From Periplaneta americana (Eukaryota > Arthropoda > Insecta > Blattodea > Blattidae): DNA of 64,000 nucleotides. The position numbers and the translations under genes are program-made. Shown piece by piece: positions 45,380 to 55,929 of the stretch (position 1 is the stretch's first letter; each line of letters starts with the position of its first letter). The DNA lies in contig NC_091119.1 of NCBI RefSeq assembly GCF_040183065.1, forward strand, positions 60,994,892-61,058,891, read 5' to 3'. A model generated the notes under the pieces. It was not told where the DNA came from and did no database searches. It was given only the letters and a program-made list of their open reading frames with translations.

Positions 45380-45535
45380 AATGGAGCTCCAAATTTTTTT
45401 TTTCCGTTTCTATACATACTCGTAGATTTGTAGTTGATACTTTTGTACGCGGTTTGTAACAGTTGGTGTTGCCTAAACCCAAAGACACAAAAGCTTATAC
45501 GGAAGAACATAGTGTTTTATCGTCGTTAAAATGAA
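45380..45535. repeat. Dispersed duplication, second copy, piece 2
   Basis: Matches about 36890-37045. Confidence 0.65.
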
Positions 45536-45919
45536 AGTGGCCGGCCTCTTGAGCAGTGAAAATTTTCTAAGTCCTTTCTGGTGAGCGCGCAGTTCACTAC
45601 CGTAAACCTTCATGCGACGCTTTAGTTAACTCCATAATACAAGGCGCTGAATTGGGCTACCTCCACAGCATGCTTCGAATCTTTGTAGAGAATTTTTTGT
45701 TTTGTTCTTTCTTTTATTTCTTAAAACTCGTTTTAGTGTAATATAATCAAATGATTTGTCTTATGTTACTTCATTTCACTTACAGATAATTACAAAATTG
45801 GTGAATATTTCTCGTTATAATTCTAGGAAATCAGGATATATTTTGTCATCAGAATTATGGTTTTTCTTCTTGTTCACAATTACTACATTTAGGCCCTGTT
45901 GATCACGGATTTAGATTAG

Positions 45920-45920
<1 letters not shown>
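45536..45920. other. Unassigned sequence
   Basis: Nothing recognised. It is part of the roughly 3.6 kb that separates pieces 2 and 3 of the duplication. Confidence 0.3.
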
Positions 45921-45998
<78 letters not shown>

Positions 45999-46000
45999 TT
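45921..46000. repeat. (AAT)n microsatellite
   Basis: About 26 AAT units. Confidence 0.95.
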
Positions 46001-46218
46001 CCCTGTAACTTGCAAATTAGTTATTGCCAATTATTTAACCCTCAACATATTTACTGAATGTTCCTTAGGTAATAGAGTACAAAGCAGCAGGGATTAATAA
46101 AATAATTAACACAGCATTTTAATATGAAAGCCCCTAACTGTCGTCTTTAGTGTTACTTTAATCTAGCATAAGAAATTTCTATTTACACGAAAAAACTAAT
46201 AAAGTGAAAAGTATTCAA

Positions 46219-46462
46219 AGTACGTCGGTTTCTTGGTAAAAGTGACCAAGTCCAAAATGCAAAATTGTTGGAAAAGGGCCATTTAAAGGTTTAATGATCC
46301 ATCCAAAGATAACTGTACTTCTTTAGATGTTAGTAATAAGTTATTTTGAAGGTAAGTGTGCTATATTATTAGTTTTTAATATAAAATTATGTCTTAAATT
46401 TTCATGATGCTTGGAACCCTTGGAATGTGACTTGGTCACTTTTACCAAGAAACCGACGAGTA
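46219..46462. mobile_element. MITE, 236 bp, copy 2, with 30-bp TIRs and 4-bp TSD (AGTA)
   Basis: Element 46223-46458, same termini and length as 3737-3972, and the same orientation. TSD AGTA at 46219-46222 and 46459-46462. Only scattered substitutions separate the two copies. Confidence 0.85.
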
Positions 46463-46914
46463 TAAAAAATGACGAAAACCTGTTATATTTTCACTGATGA
46501 ATTTAAGAAGCAAAATAAAAAAAGTTTAGTAGCTCCACGAAGATCTGAACTCGAAACTGTCACGCCAGGAGCAGTCGACAAAAGTACTTTGGGGCGGAGG
46601 GAAAACAGTCGCGCATGCGTACTGCGCTGTTCATTGCAATATTCCTGTTTCACAAACATCTACTACACTACAAGAGTCTTTGCGACTTTGTGAAATAACA
46701 GTGGCTTTTTATTGTAGTGTTTTATTAGTTTCAACAGGACGATTGTTTTCAATATTACCCCAAGTCTTTGTATTGCTTTAGTTATCGTTTGCTTTTAGTG
46801 TTAATAGTATTGATAATAATATAGTTAATAGAATTTGTTATTGTATACTTTAGGTTAGGTTTATAGCAGTTTTTCGTTTATTTTAATTATGTCGACAAAG
46901 AGGAAGCAAGGATT

Positions 46915-47202
46915 GACAATCTGTATTTTTATTTTTTTTTATTTGATAGGGTTATTTTACGACGCTGTATCAACATCTAGGTTATTTAGCGTCTGAATGA
47001 AATGAAGGTGATAATGCCGGTGAAATGAGTCCGGGGTCCAGCACCGAAAGTCACCCAGAATTTGCTCGTATTGGGTTGAGGGAAAACCCCCGGAAAAACC
47101 TCAACCAGGTAACTTGTCCCGACCGGGATTCGAACCCGGGCCACCTGATTTCGTGGCCATACGCGTTGACCGTTACTCCACAGGTGTGGACGACAATCTG
47201 TA
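46915..47202 (-). mobile_element. tRNA-headed SINE, family 4 (copy 1), with 11-bp TSD
   Basis: Element 46926-47191 between GACAATCTGTA repeats (46915-46925, 47192-47202). On the minus strand: A-box GTGGAGTAACGGTC, B-box GGTTCGAATCC, body TTACCTGGTTGAGGTTTTTC and a GTCGTAAAATAACCCTATCA end. The host frame joins exactly across the duplication. Confidence 0.9.
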
Positions 47203-47518
47203 GCGAACAAAGAAATATTATTTCAAGTGTAAAATAATTCTGTGATGAAGAAAAAGAACAACAGAGTCTTTGGATTCCTCTTACGAAATCTACAGCAAAG
47301 GCAGAAAAGTGCTGTAATCTATCCACAAGAACGATACAGCGTATAAGGAATGAAATGAAAGACTGCACAGAAGAAAGTGCGTTCTCGACACTTGAGGGAG
47401 AAAAAAACGGAAACGTCCAGACTTCCGAAACGCAAATGTAGATGACTTCGACCAGAGATTGACAAAAAAGATATAATTGAGAGTTTTTATTTGAAAAAGA
47501 AAGAGAGCCACCGGCGTA

Positions 47519-47740
47519 GCTCATGAGGTAGCGCGTTTGCCTGCTGATCTGCAGTTGCGCTCGGGCGTGAGTTCGATTCCCGCTTGAGCTGACTACCTGG
47601 TTGGGTTTTTCCGAGGTTTTCTCAAGCGGAAGGCGAATGTCAGGTAATCTATGGCGAATCGAATCCTTGGTTTCATTTCATACACTGAAGAAGCTAGTAG
47701 TTATTACAGTGTCGTTAAATAACAAGTAAAAAAAAAAAAA
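47519..47740 (+). mobile_element. tRNA-headed SINE, family 2 (copy 2)
   Basis: A-box CGTAGCTCATGAGG, B-box GTTCGATTCC, body TACCTGGTTGGGTTTTTCCG, end GTGTCGTTAAATAACAAGTA plus an A run. Inserted in an A-rich part of the transposase, so the TSD is hard to delimit. Confidence 0.8.
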
Positions 47741-48253
47741 GTAGTACCAAACTGCAACAAACTATTACCCCTGCTACAAGAGAGAATTGATTTGAAATGA
47801 AAGACAACATTAAGACGAATACTTAAAGAAAAGGATTTCAGGTGGAAGAAGTGTGCATCGAGAAAAAAAATAATTGAAGAGGAAAACACTGCAAATTAGA
47901 ATATGTAAAGATATCTACAGAAAATAAGAAAGCTTAGGGAAGTGGAAAAACCGATTTTGTACTTGGACGAGATGCAGATAAATAGGCCTACCAATTTAAC
48001 TTTTCCCAAGTGCTGGCAGGGTAAAAATGTTACGGGAGTTTTGATTACCATAAATGTATCCAGAAGACTCATTGTTGTCCATCAGGGTAGGGGAGTGGGG
48101 CTAATGGCTTTGTTGAGAGATTCGAGTTAATATACACGGCTGGAACATAAATAGACGATTGTCATGGACAGATGATATTCCAACAATTTTGAAAAATGTG
48201 ATAATGATTGTCATAGCGGCAATACTGAAGATGCAGAATCTTTTATGTCTGAC

Positions 48254-48511
48254 TTCGTTCCCTTGGTCAGCCTGGTTGGCACAGTTGGTATAGCACTGGC
48301 CTTCTGTCCCCGAAGTTGCGGATTCCATCCAGGGCCAGATCGATGGTATTTAAGTATGCTTAAATGTGACACGCTTATGTCAGTAGATTTATTGGCGTGT
48401 AAAAGAACTCCTGTGGGACAAAATTCCGGCACACCAGCGACGCTGATATAACCTCGGCAGTTGCGAGCATCGTTAAATAAAACATAATATTTATTTATTT
48501 TCGTTCCCTTG
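48254..48511 (+). mobile_element. tRNA-headed SINE, family 1 (copy 3), with 12-bp TSD
   Basis: Element 48266-48499 between TTCGTTCCCTTG repeats (48254-48265, 48500-48511). The B-box is decayed (GATTCCATCC), and the body matches the other two copies. Confidence 0.9.
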
Positions 48512-48749
48512 TAGCCAAGTAAGTGAACTGAAGTTTTCAGGTCAGAGTGTAGCGTAAAGTTCTCCCGTCCCACCTATCTACTCCCTGCGCCAACTCGTAG
48601 CGCAAAGACACCTTACGCTCTACCACTATGCTAAGAGTTTTATTGCAGTAAGAGTGGCAATGGTCATACTCCACTTGCGAACCTGTTATATAGTATATAG
48701 TGTTCGTGTTACAAAATTCACTGTTTAAACCAAAGACCTTATGGGTGCT

Positions 48750-48905
48750 ATTCATAGACATTTCGCTAGCCCGCACTACGAGTTTGCTAAACAGGATTCA
48801 TATCATATCATATCGCTAACACTGGTTTATGAATACGAAAAACGTTAGTTCGCTGATCATCCACTGAAAGCCCGCGCAAAGAATGTCTATGCATAGGGCC
48901 CTATA
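48750..48905. repeat. Foldback (inverted-repeat) element of about 155 bp
   Basis: The left arm TATTCATAGACATTTCGCTA pairs with the right-arm complement of AATGTCTATGCATAG. The inner arms around CGTTAGTTCGCTGATC are less exact, with short direct ATCAT repeats near the centre. Confidence 0.5.
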
Positions 48906-49119
48906 TGTTTAAACACTCTGAACGATCTGCCTGTTTTAAATCTCGTATATGAATTATTTTCTCGGAAGATTTTAGTAATTAATAGTTCTGTTCCCCATTA
49001 TAACTACTAGAAGAATATACGCAATCTTTTGAACAAAGCCTGGCTGTTCTGAGGACTCACAGGAATACCCGATTCGAACTTTGTCTCTCAGACGCCGGCC
49101 ACTTTCATTTTGACCAAGT

Positions 49120-49740
49120 GTACATTATTTCCACACATTCGAACATTCAAGCTATCAAAATCTCTGTACAAACTAATTTCAAGTGTTAAGGAGAATTTCC
49201 CGTTCAAGACATTATAAAAATGCAATAATTTAACATGAATATTTCTCAAAGCAAAAGCCCTGTATTTCTAGAGGTAAATAATCTTAAATCCTCAGTTTCA
49301 TGCTACTGCAGTGCGGACCAGGAATACTGCTGGAGTACTAATAGTTTATGCTAATTGAATTAATTGACCTAATAAAGAAGATGAGAGCCGCTAGGTCTTA
49401 CCTTGTTGGCGAAACGTTTAGTCCACCATCATTAATTCCGTTAGGTATCTCAATCCATTGGCTGGTATACTGATGTAGCCAGATGTTCGGCTGGGTTAGT
49501 TGCAGGGTTCCACTCCATGGGCTGCATGTCGATGTCTTCCCACTGCATGGGCTTCTGTTGTTCCTACAAAATTTCGGAAATATGCAATAATAAATGGTAA
49601 AATTTTAATCGACGAGGGTGACGTTTTAAGACCTGTAAATGCCGTAATTTGGGTCACTTCAGAACAAATATATTAATGTAGGATGTCCCATGATGTAGGT
49701 TGCTGCAGTTAAATTACTCTTATTCCTAATAAGTGGATTC
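49120..49740. repeat. Dispersed duplication, second copy, piece 3
   Basis: Matches 37035-37290 and 37567-37900. The inverted-repeat insertion present in the first copy is absent. Confidence 0.75.
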
Positions 49741-49757
49741 TATTAAACATTTATAGT

Positions 49758-49782
49758 TTACTTACTTACTTACTTACTTACT
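49758..49782. repeat. (TTAC)n microsatellite
   Basis: Six TTAC units. On the minus strand it follows AAGGCCTGTTGCCTTAACTC, which resembles an RTE-type LINE 3' end, so this is probably its tail. Confidence 0.8.
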
Positions 49783-49993
49783 CTGTCGGAGTTAAGGCAA
49801 CAGGCCTTCTCTACCATACTACCAGAATACAAATAGACATATACAAGAAACAAATGCAGAGAGAAGAAGGAAATAAGAAATAGAGGTAAAATTACTGATA
49901 CAAATACAGAAAGCACAAATGCAAGAATGAGAGAAATATATATACTAGCAGGAAGTACTAATACACTATATTGTTTACCTAATATATTAGTGA

Positions 49994-50862
49994 CTAGCCG
50001 TACCCGTGCGCTCCGCTGCACCTGTTAGAAATAAATATAAAGTAATTACATAATTAAAATAGAACGTTTGATCCAGGGAACATTGTGTTTGATAGAAGGA
50101 TAAATCGTTTAATATGTTACTTAATTTAAATTGTATTTAAATAATTAAAATGCGGTCATTTTGGTCCAGAGAGCACTCAGAAGTTACTGTAATAACATTA
50201 TAGCATTATGTCCATCTAGAGAAACTACACTTTCCAATGGTGAAATAATAATTAATTATACAAATCGGTTAATTAAGCTTTCGATATTACTTCATACAAA
50301 CACAGAAACATTCTCTGTAGACTATGTTTCATAGCTTTCGATTGTTGTTGTCCAAGGCCCCTTATAGACGTAGTCATTTGTTTTCATTTCATTACACCGT
50401 CTTAGATGACATTGCATTTTAATTTTAAAACTCATTTATCTCATTAAATATCAGTCCTATTAAAATTTTTCAAAGACTAAAACTTATCGGAAATAATTTT
50501 TAAAGAAACTTTTGTTATGCAACATATTTCACAAAAATCAATACTAAGCGAGATATTTCGATTTATTTAATTCAGGCCCCCTTATAACCCCCCCTTTTAA
50601 CTAACGTATTTTGAATGTCATTTAGCCTAAAATCTAAGTTAGAGCGAACTTAATTTATATTCCAATTTTCATATAAATCGTTTCAGCCATTATCGCGTGA
50701 AAAGGTAACAAACATCCAGACAGACAGACATACAAACAAAAATGTCAAAAAAGCGATTTTCGGTTTCAGGGTGGTTAATTATACATGTTAGGGCCAATTA
50801 TTTTTGGAAAATCAAAAATTACCAGAAAAATTTCGGCTACAGATTTATTATTAGTATAGATT
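49994..50862. repeat. Likely dispersed repeat of unknown class
   Basis: Begins ACTAGCCGTACCCGTGCGCT and ends near TTATTATTAGTATAGAT, with CAGACAGACAGACATACAAA and AAGCGATTTTCGGTTTCAGG before the end. This arrangement is familiar from many arthropod intergenic repeats, but I cannot name the class and there is one copy in the window. Confidence 0.4.
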
Positions 50863-52160
50863 AAGAAAAATGATTAAATATCTAGAAGTAAGTAGGAACT
50901 GTGCAAATGTAAAGTGGAACAAACAGTAACAATTTCTAAACATTTGCAACGAGTTAGTATACTCAGTTTACTGCATTGCACTCTAAGCAGTAAGAAAATG
51001 CTTAATGAGTTTGTTTTTGAACACAAATTCCGACGGTCTTTGATGTCACTGGGTAGGGTATTCCACAAGAGTCATTCCATGCCAAATCACTCAGCCCACA
51101 ACCTTACATCCTCTGATCTTCATGAAATTTGGCAATTTTGCAGATCTTGTTAGTTCTATATGTTATATACTTTAAGGAATGCATGACTTCAAATAATTTT
51201 AAAAGTAATAGATTTTCTAACATATCATGCATTCCATGAGTAAATGAGTCTGTGGGTAAAATTTTGAAACTGGAAAATTACTGCTATAAACAACTTCAGT
51301 GCCTTAATACAGTATTAACATTTCATAAAGAGCAAAAAATATATTTTTCAGATTTGTATTTTTGCTATTTTTCGTCATCATCTCTTTGTATGCACCAAGT
51401 AAATTTTTGATTGCTGGGTTACCCATGATTATTTCATGATTACTAAGGAATCACCTTACTGGAGCCCTTAATTATTGAAAGACAGTGTCTTCATAAGATT
51501 TCTAAAAATCTGAAAACACGTATGTATTTCTTAGATACTTTAAATTAGATTCTTGTTTGGCTGTCTCAGCTGTCACGTCCATCACTAAAAATCTAAAAAT
51601 TTTGTTTATATGCATTATTTTGAACATAGTAAAATAATACTTCAGATTCATTGCATCACTGACAAAGGCTATGTAATGGTGCTTTTCGTATTTTACGAAA
51701 AACAATGTGACAGATGTGACATGCTTATTTGTGATGGACGTGACACTACATACAGCAAGCCCAGATCACTGAAGAAATAAAACAATTAATAATCTATGAC
51801 TTTTATCTGAGAAACATCAGTGTTCAATCAGCAAGCAAGCAAACAAGAAGTTTTAAGTCATTAAGTCCATAAAGAATCATGTAACAGGGAAACGTAACTA
51901 AGAAAAGTCTTATTTTAATCAACTTCGTCCAAAATATGTGCTGCATGTTTCACAATGTATGTTTGTGTCAGTATCATTCTAATTTGACCGTGCAAAGAAA
52001 GAAATTAAACGAATCTCAGTTATTTTATCAATAAAGAATCAATATTGGAAAATCAACAATATTCTCTGAGCGGTGGTCCACCATTTCAAATGTACCAAAG
52101 ATACAATCTAGCCACTATTTGTGACCATACAACACACATAATTTGTTGAAAGGAAAAACA

Positions 52161-53048
52161 GATGCATCAGAAATCATCATCAACCATAGCGCTACAGCCT
52201 GGATCGGGCCTCAGCTTCCCTAAGAATTCTTCTCCATCGGTCTCGATCTTTAGCCACCGTCCACCAGTTCTTCACTCCAAGCCTCTTAATGTCATCCATA
52301 ACACAGTCCATCCATCGTAGCTTTGGCCTTCCAACTCTTCTTCCTCCAGCAATCCCATATTCCATCACCTTCCTAGGTATTTCACATTCATCCATTCTCT
52401 TAACATGCCCTGCCCATCTCAGACGAGCAATCTTAATGGATGTTATTATATTGGGAGACTCATAAAGCTGGTATAATTCGTTGTTATATCTTATTCTCCA
52501 AGTTTCACCATCCCTTACAGGTCCAAAAATCCTTCGCAATATCTTCCTTTCGAATGCGGCCAATCTAAATTTATCCCTTTCACTAAGAGGCCATGTCTCT
52601 GATGCATAGGTCAACACTGGTTTTATTATGGTCTTATATAGTCTACATTTTGTGCCACGAGATAGCAATCTTGATTTAACTTGTTTTTGCAGCCCATAAT
52701 AACACCTATTGGCGCTTTGTATTCTTCTACTTATTTCCTCTGAGACATCATTGTTACTATTAACTAGTGATCCAATATATACAAAGCTCTGGACTGTCTC
52801 AAATTTGGCATCATCAATCTCAATGTACTTAGAAGTTTTATTATTTTTGTTATCGACTACCATGTATTTTGTTTTGTTTCCATTAATTTTTAATCCCATA
52901 TTTCCAGCTGCATCTCTTAGATTTCTGAAGGTTTTTATTAGATCTCTTTCTGACCTCGCTATTATGTCAATATCATCCGCAAAGGCTAATATTTGGACAG
53001 ACTTATAAAAGATGGTACCTCTTGTTTGTATTTTGATGCATCAGAAAT
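52161..53048 (-). mobile_element. 5'-truncated RTE-type LINE with 14-bp TSD
   Basis: Insertion 52175-53034 between GATGCATCAGAAAT repeats (52161-52174 and 53035-53048). This is a different RTE family from copies A-D. Confidence 0.9.
52192..53010 (-). pseudogene. RTE-clade reverse transcriptase, catalytic motif to C-terminus, intact within the fragment
   Basis: The frame is open from about 53010. It begins with ILAFADDIDIIARSERDLIK (FADD catalytic box), then MGLKINGNKTKYMVV, FVYIGSLVNSNNDVSEEISR, KPVLTYASETWPLSERDKFR, FERKILRRIFGPVRDG, IARLRWAGHVKRMDECEIPR and GRPKLRWMDCVMDDIKRLGV. It ends at a normal stop at 52192. No stop interrupts about 270 codons, so the insertion is recent. Endonuclease and N-terminal RT are lost by 5' truncation. 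Confidence 0.85.
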
Positions 53049-53099
53049 GATGATATAAAAAAGATATCAAGCCAAAACATTTAAGATACCAAGATGTTC

Positions 53100-53425
53100 A
53101 TTCTTCAAATGAGTCTCATGATTTGGGAAGTGCCATATCAAACGAACCCGGATATAGTTGGATGGAAAGCTGTGTGGAACTGTTGATAATGTTAGACACA
53201 GCTAGTGGATTGTTGCGACTTGAAGGAAGAAAGTATCCTGGTGAAGTGGTAAGGGTCATTCTCCAAATGAATTTAAAGTTTCAGTGATGGTTGATACTGA
53301 TGTCCAAATGGCCTCAGTCCGTGGACAGCATATGCAACAAATCTGAAGTGCTCAAAATCACTTCTCATCTTGTTGTAGTGAACAGAGGGAAGAGTTTTCA
53401 AGTGTAATGACTTTTAAATAAGACT
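53100..53425 (+). pseudogene. Possible transposase C-terminal domain fragment
   Basis: The plus strand reads LRLEGRKYPGEVVRVILQMN, then HLVVVNRGKSF. A G-KYPGEV-type beta-rich segment followed by a V-NRGKF end resembles the short domain that closes the transposases of the 56901-60471 family (there, DSHWYVGIVNKVNSEEKDA). Several stops are present and the core domain is missing. Confidence 0.3.
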
Positions 53426-54411
53426 TCGTATTTTTAATTATTTTTTTTATGTATTTCTAATTTATCTGTATATTGACTACTTTAACAACATTTTTAATTC
53501 AGTGAAGTTTGAATATTATGTTAGAATACTGTTTTTACTTAGTGACATTTTTCTCAAGTGTGTTAAACTCAATTATGATGTTAACAAGGCCTACTCTTTG
53601 GACTGTCACATCCATCACACAGCTCTTAAAATTTTTTAAACTTACATTTATAAATAATTCAGCATGAAACCAAGGTGAGTATAATCTTCTGTGCTTGAAC
53701 TCTATGTATAAATTATAGATATTTTGATAAGTATCCAAAATTCGCAGAAATAATTAGCTACTCTTTTACCGGTACTGCTCATACCTGAGGTCAGCCATTG
53801 TCACATCTGTCACATCATTACATTTGTAAATTACAGATAAAAATGAAAGTAAATGTTTACAACTGCCGTCACGTTTTATTTTCCTCATGCTTGAAAAGTG
53901 AACGCCGAATAGAAATAAAAGATTATAATAAATAAAACACTATTTATTTAAACTTATATTCTACCAGATGTCACGTCCGTCACTTGTGGAATGCATGATA
54001 TGACTTTCTATTTATTGGTATAACTCAAATAGTAATTAACTTACAGTATGGATTTGAGAGAAGTCTCAATCAAAAGCTAATGAAAAAAACCTTTCAAATG
54101 ATATATAACACATCTATGTTTGTAATTATTTAGTTTTAGAGGTCATGCAATTTGATCTTTGACCTTGAATAAGTCGAAATATGTAATCTCAAAAAAATTC
54201 TGAAAAATTACACAGAAATGAGCAATAGTAACTTCATAATTACCCAGAATATCAAACTGGGCCACTAACATGCGATCTTGAAATAATATTCTATATAGTG
54301 AAATATACATCATAAAGCAGTGTACCATGTCTTGGGTTCATGCCCATTTGGCGAAACTCTTCGTAACAGCAGACGTCACAAGATCAGATCTATAATCGCA
54401 ACATGCCTTTG

Positions 54412-54880
54412 TATTGTATTGTATTGTAGTGTATTTATTAACATTCCATGGTATTCATACATGCTTACAGCTATGGAACAAGTCAAAAAACTTAATACTA
54501 TTATAAAATCTTAATTTATAGTCACAGTCTAGATGAAATATATACAGACGAGATTTACAATATAGTCTACTAGTACAACACAAAGTTTTAGTATCAATTT
54601 CATGAAGTGTTATTGAATGTCATGAATTCACCTACAGAATAAAAGGCGTGAGAAATTAGGTACTTCTTTAATTTGGCCCTAAATAATTTTATGTTTTGAG
54701 TTTCATTTTTTATATCGATAGGGAGGCTATTAAAAATTTTTACTGTCATATAACGCGCTACTTTTTGATAGCATGATAGACTTGCCAATGGAGTATGAAA
54801 GTCATTTTTTGACGTGTATTTATGCTATGAACTGTTGAATTAGTTACAAAGTTTTCACGATTACGTACGAGGAAGATTAT
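54412..54880 (-). pseudogene. LINE C-terminus and 3' end with (ACAAT)n tail
   Basis: The 62-codon frame 54600-54788 reads YQKVARYMTVKIFNSLPIDI, then KLFRAKLKKYLISHAFYSVG and EF. This is the pattern closing CR1/Jockey-type proteins, as in the copy ending at 25294. Downstream on the minus strand is GGAATGTTAATAAATACACT followed by ACAAT units ending near 54412. Heavily 5'-truncated. Confidence 0.6.
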
Positions 54881-54989
54881 TAATGAAAAGATATACTGAC
54901 AAGCCATGGGCATTATTTGTAGTTTTTTTTAAAATAGTCCTACACGATTCCCTAGATTTGGCACCTACTATTATTCTAATTACTCTTTT

Positions 54990-55380
54990 TTGTAATAAGT
55001 CCAATGGCTACACTACCTATGAAGAAGTCCATGGAATAGCAGATACCGGAAGTCATCAGCGTATTGATATTATAACATTTAAACCTGGAGAGACAAAAGG
55101 TTATATTCTAGATCCTACCATCAGATTCGACATGCATCAGAATCAACCCAAGGAGGTTAATCTAGAGAAAGAACAATTTATGAACCAACTATCCCTTATT
55201 ATAAAACATCATATAAACTCAGGGATATAGAATTCATCGGATTAATTGTGGGCGCTAGAGGGACCATAACAAAATAATTCGTGTCATTCTGTCAGAAATT
55301 TGGAGTCCCAACATCAACAGTATTAAGGAAATTTCTATGATAGTCTTGAAGGGTTCTCTACAGATTATATGGCGACACTT
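54990..55380 (+). pseudogene. Possible retroelement-associated nuclease-like domain (DPTIRF type)
   Basis: The plus strand reads NGYTTYEEVHGIADTGSHQR, IDIITFKPGETKGYILDPTI, RFDMHQNQPKEVNLEKEQF, and after a shift GARGTITK. I recall the order TGSHRR-(V/I)DII, DPT(I/V)RFE, EK, GARGTI from retroelement-linked proteins in insects. The RIDI-x14-DPT spacing could fit a PD-(D/E)xK nuclease fold, but that is inference. The upstream residues to 54883 do not belong to the domain. Confidence 0.35.
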
Positions 55381-55654
55381 GTATTTCAATTCAAATTGAA
55401 TTTTCTCATTCTATTTTTTATCTGTATTTTTTATTTTACTGCAAATTTTCATTATGTGAAATATCTACTGTAAATTTCTTGTAAGACATTTTTAATGTCA
55501 TCTTAATGTTACTGTTTAACATTCTTTCTCTTTGGCAACCTCACCAAGTTAAGGAAGATTAAATATATATATATACAACATACAATTTACAAGTATAGGT
55601 TTCAAATTAACAAGTTTAATCGAGCAATAATGATAAAGTAAATAACCATAGATG

Positions 55655-55918
55655 TTAATTGAGGAGCATTTTTGCTAAACTCGATAGGTGCAAAATTTTG
55701 CGAAAATGAGTTATATAACACAATCATATGATGTTTAGCTTCTGTACCCTATCACCCTATGCAGTCAAGATTTTGCATAACTTGGTTCATACCGTGCGTA
55801 GAGGATGATTAGAAATATCTCCTTCCCACAACATAAACTGTGTATACAATGAAACTCGTTTTCTGAGAAAAGTAGTTTTGTGCATCTATCGAGTTTAGCA
55901 AAAACGCTCCTCAATTTA
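55655..55918. mobile_element. MITE of 258 bp, ~32-bp TIRs, TSD TTA (Harbinger-like)
   Basis: Element 55658-55915. Ends ATTGAGGAGCATTTTTGCTA and its complement with two mismatches over about 32 bases. TTA duplicated at 55655-55657 and 55916-55918. A 3-bp TWA target is characteristic of PIF/Harbinger elements. Confidence 0.75.
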
Positions 55919-55929
55919 CCTCAATATTG

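Larger units (their letters stand above)
46889..48540 (+). pseudogene. DDE transposase (Tc1/IS630-like) interrupted by three SINEs
   Basis: A DNA transposase relic. It starts MSTKRKQGLTICSEQRNI across the first SINE, then reads WIPLTKSTAKAEKCCNLSTR, TIQRIRNEMKDC (a helix-turn-helix), and a DDFDQRL / FYLKKKE block in shifted frames. After the second SINE come FRWKKCASRK and PILYLDEMQINRPTNLTFPK, CWQGKNVTGVLITINVSRRL, IVVHQGRGVGLMALL. YLDEM fits the second catalytic Asp of DDE_3-type transposases. The third SINE splits the region that should carry the last catalytic residue. Stops and frameshifts occur between all blocks. The family assignment is by pattern. Confidence 0.6.
51066..54010. mobile_element. 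Decayed DNA transposon of the CATTCCATG-terminus family, extent uncertain
   Basis: The left end GTCATTCCATGCCAAATCAC and a subterminal ATCTTCATGAAATTTGGCAA resemble the left end at 56901. Inner inverted repeats CATATCATGCATTCC (51222-51236) and GGAATGCATGATATG (53988-54002) face each other. Six copies of a 15-base word, consensus TGTCACRTCYRTCAC, lie between them at 51571, 51707, 51731, 53604, 53799 and 53969. A truncated RTE and a transposase C-terminal fragment lie inside. The outer right terminus was not found. Confidence 0.5.

Noticed and set aside
49770..50021. 83-residue hydrophobic minus-strand frame
   Set aside because: Sits on what looks like a LINE 3' end beside a TTAC microsatellite, with T-rich composition and no recognisable domain.
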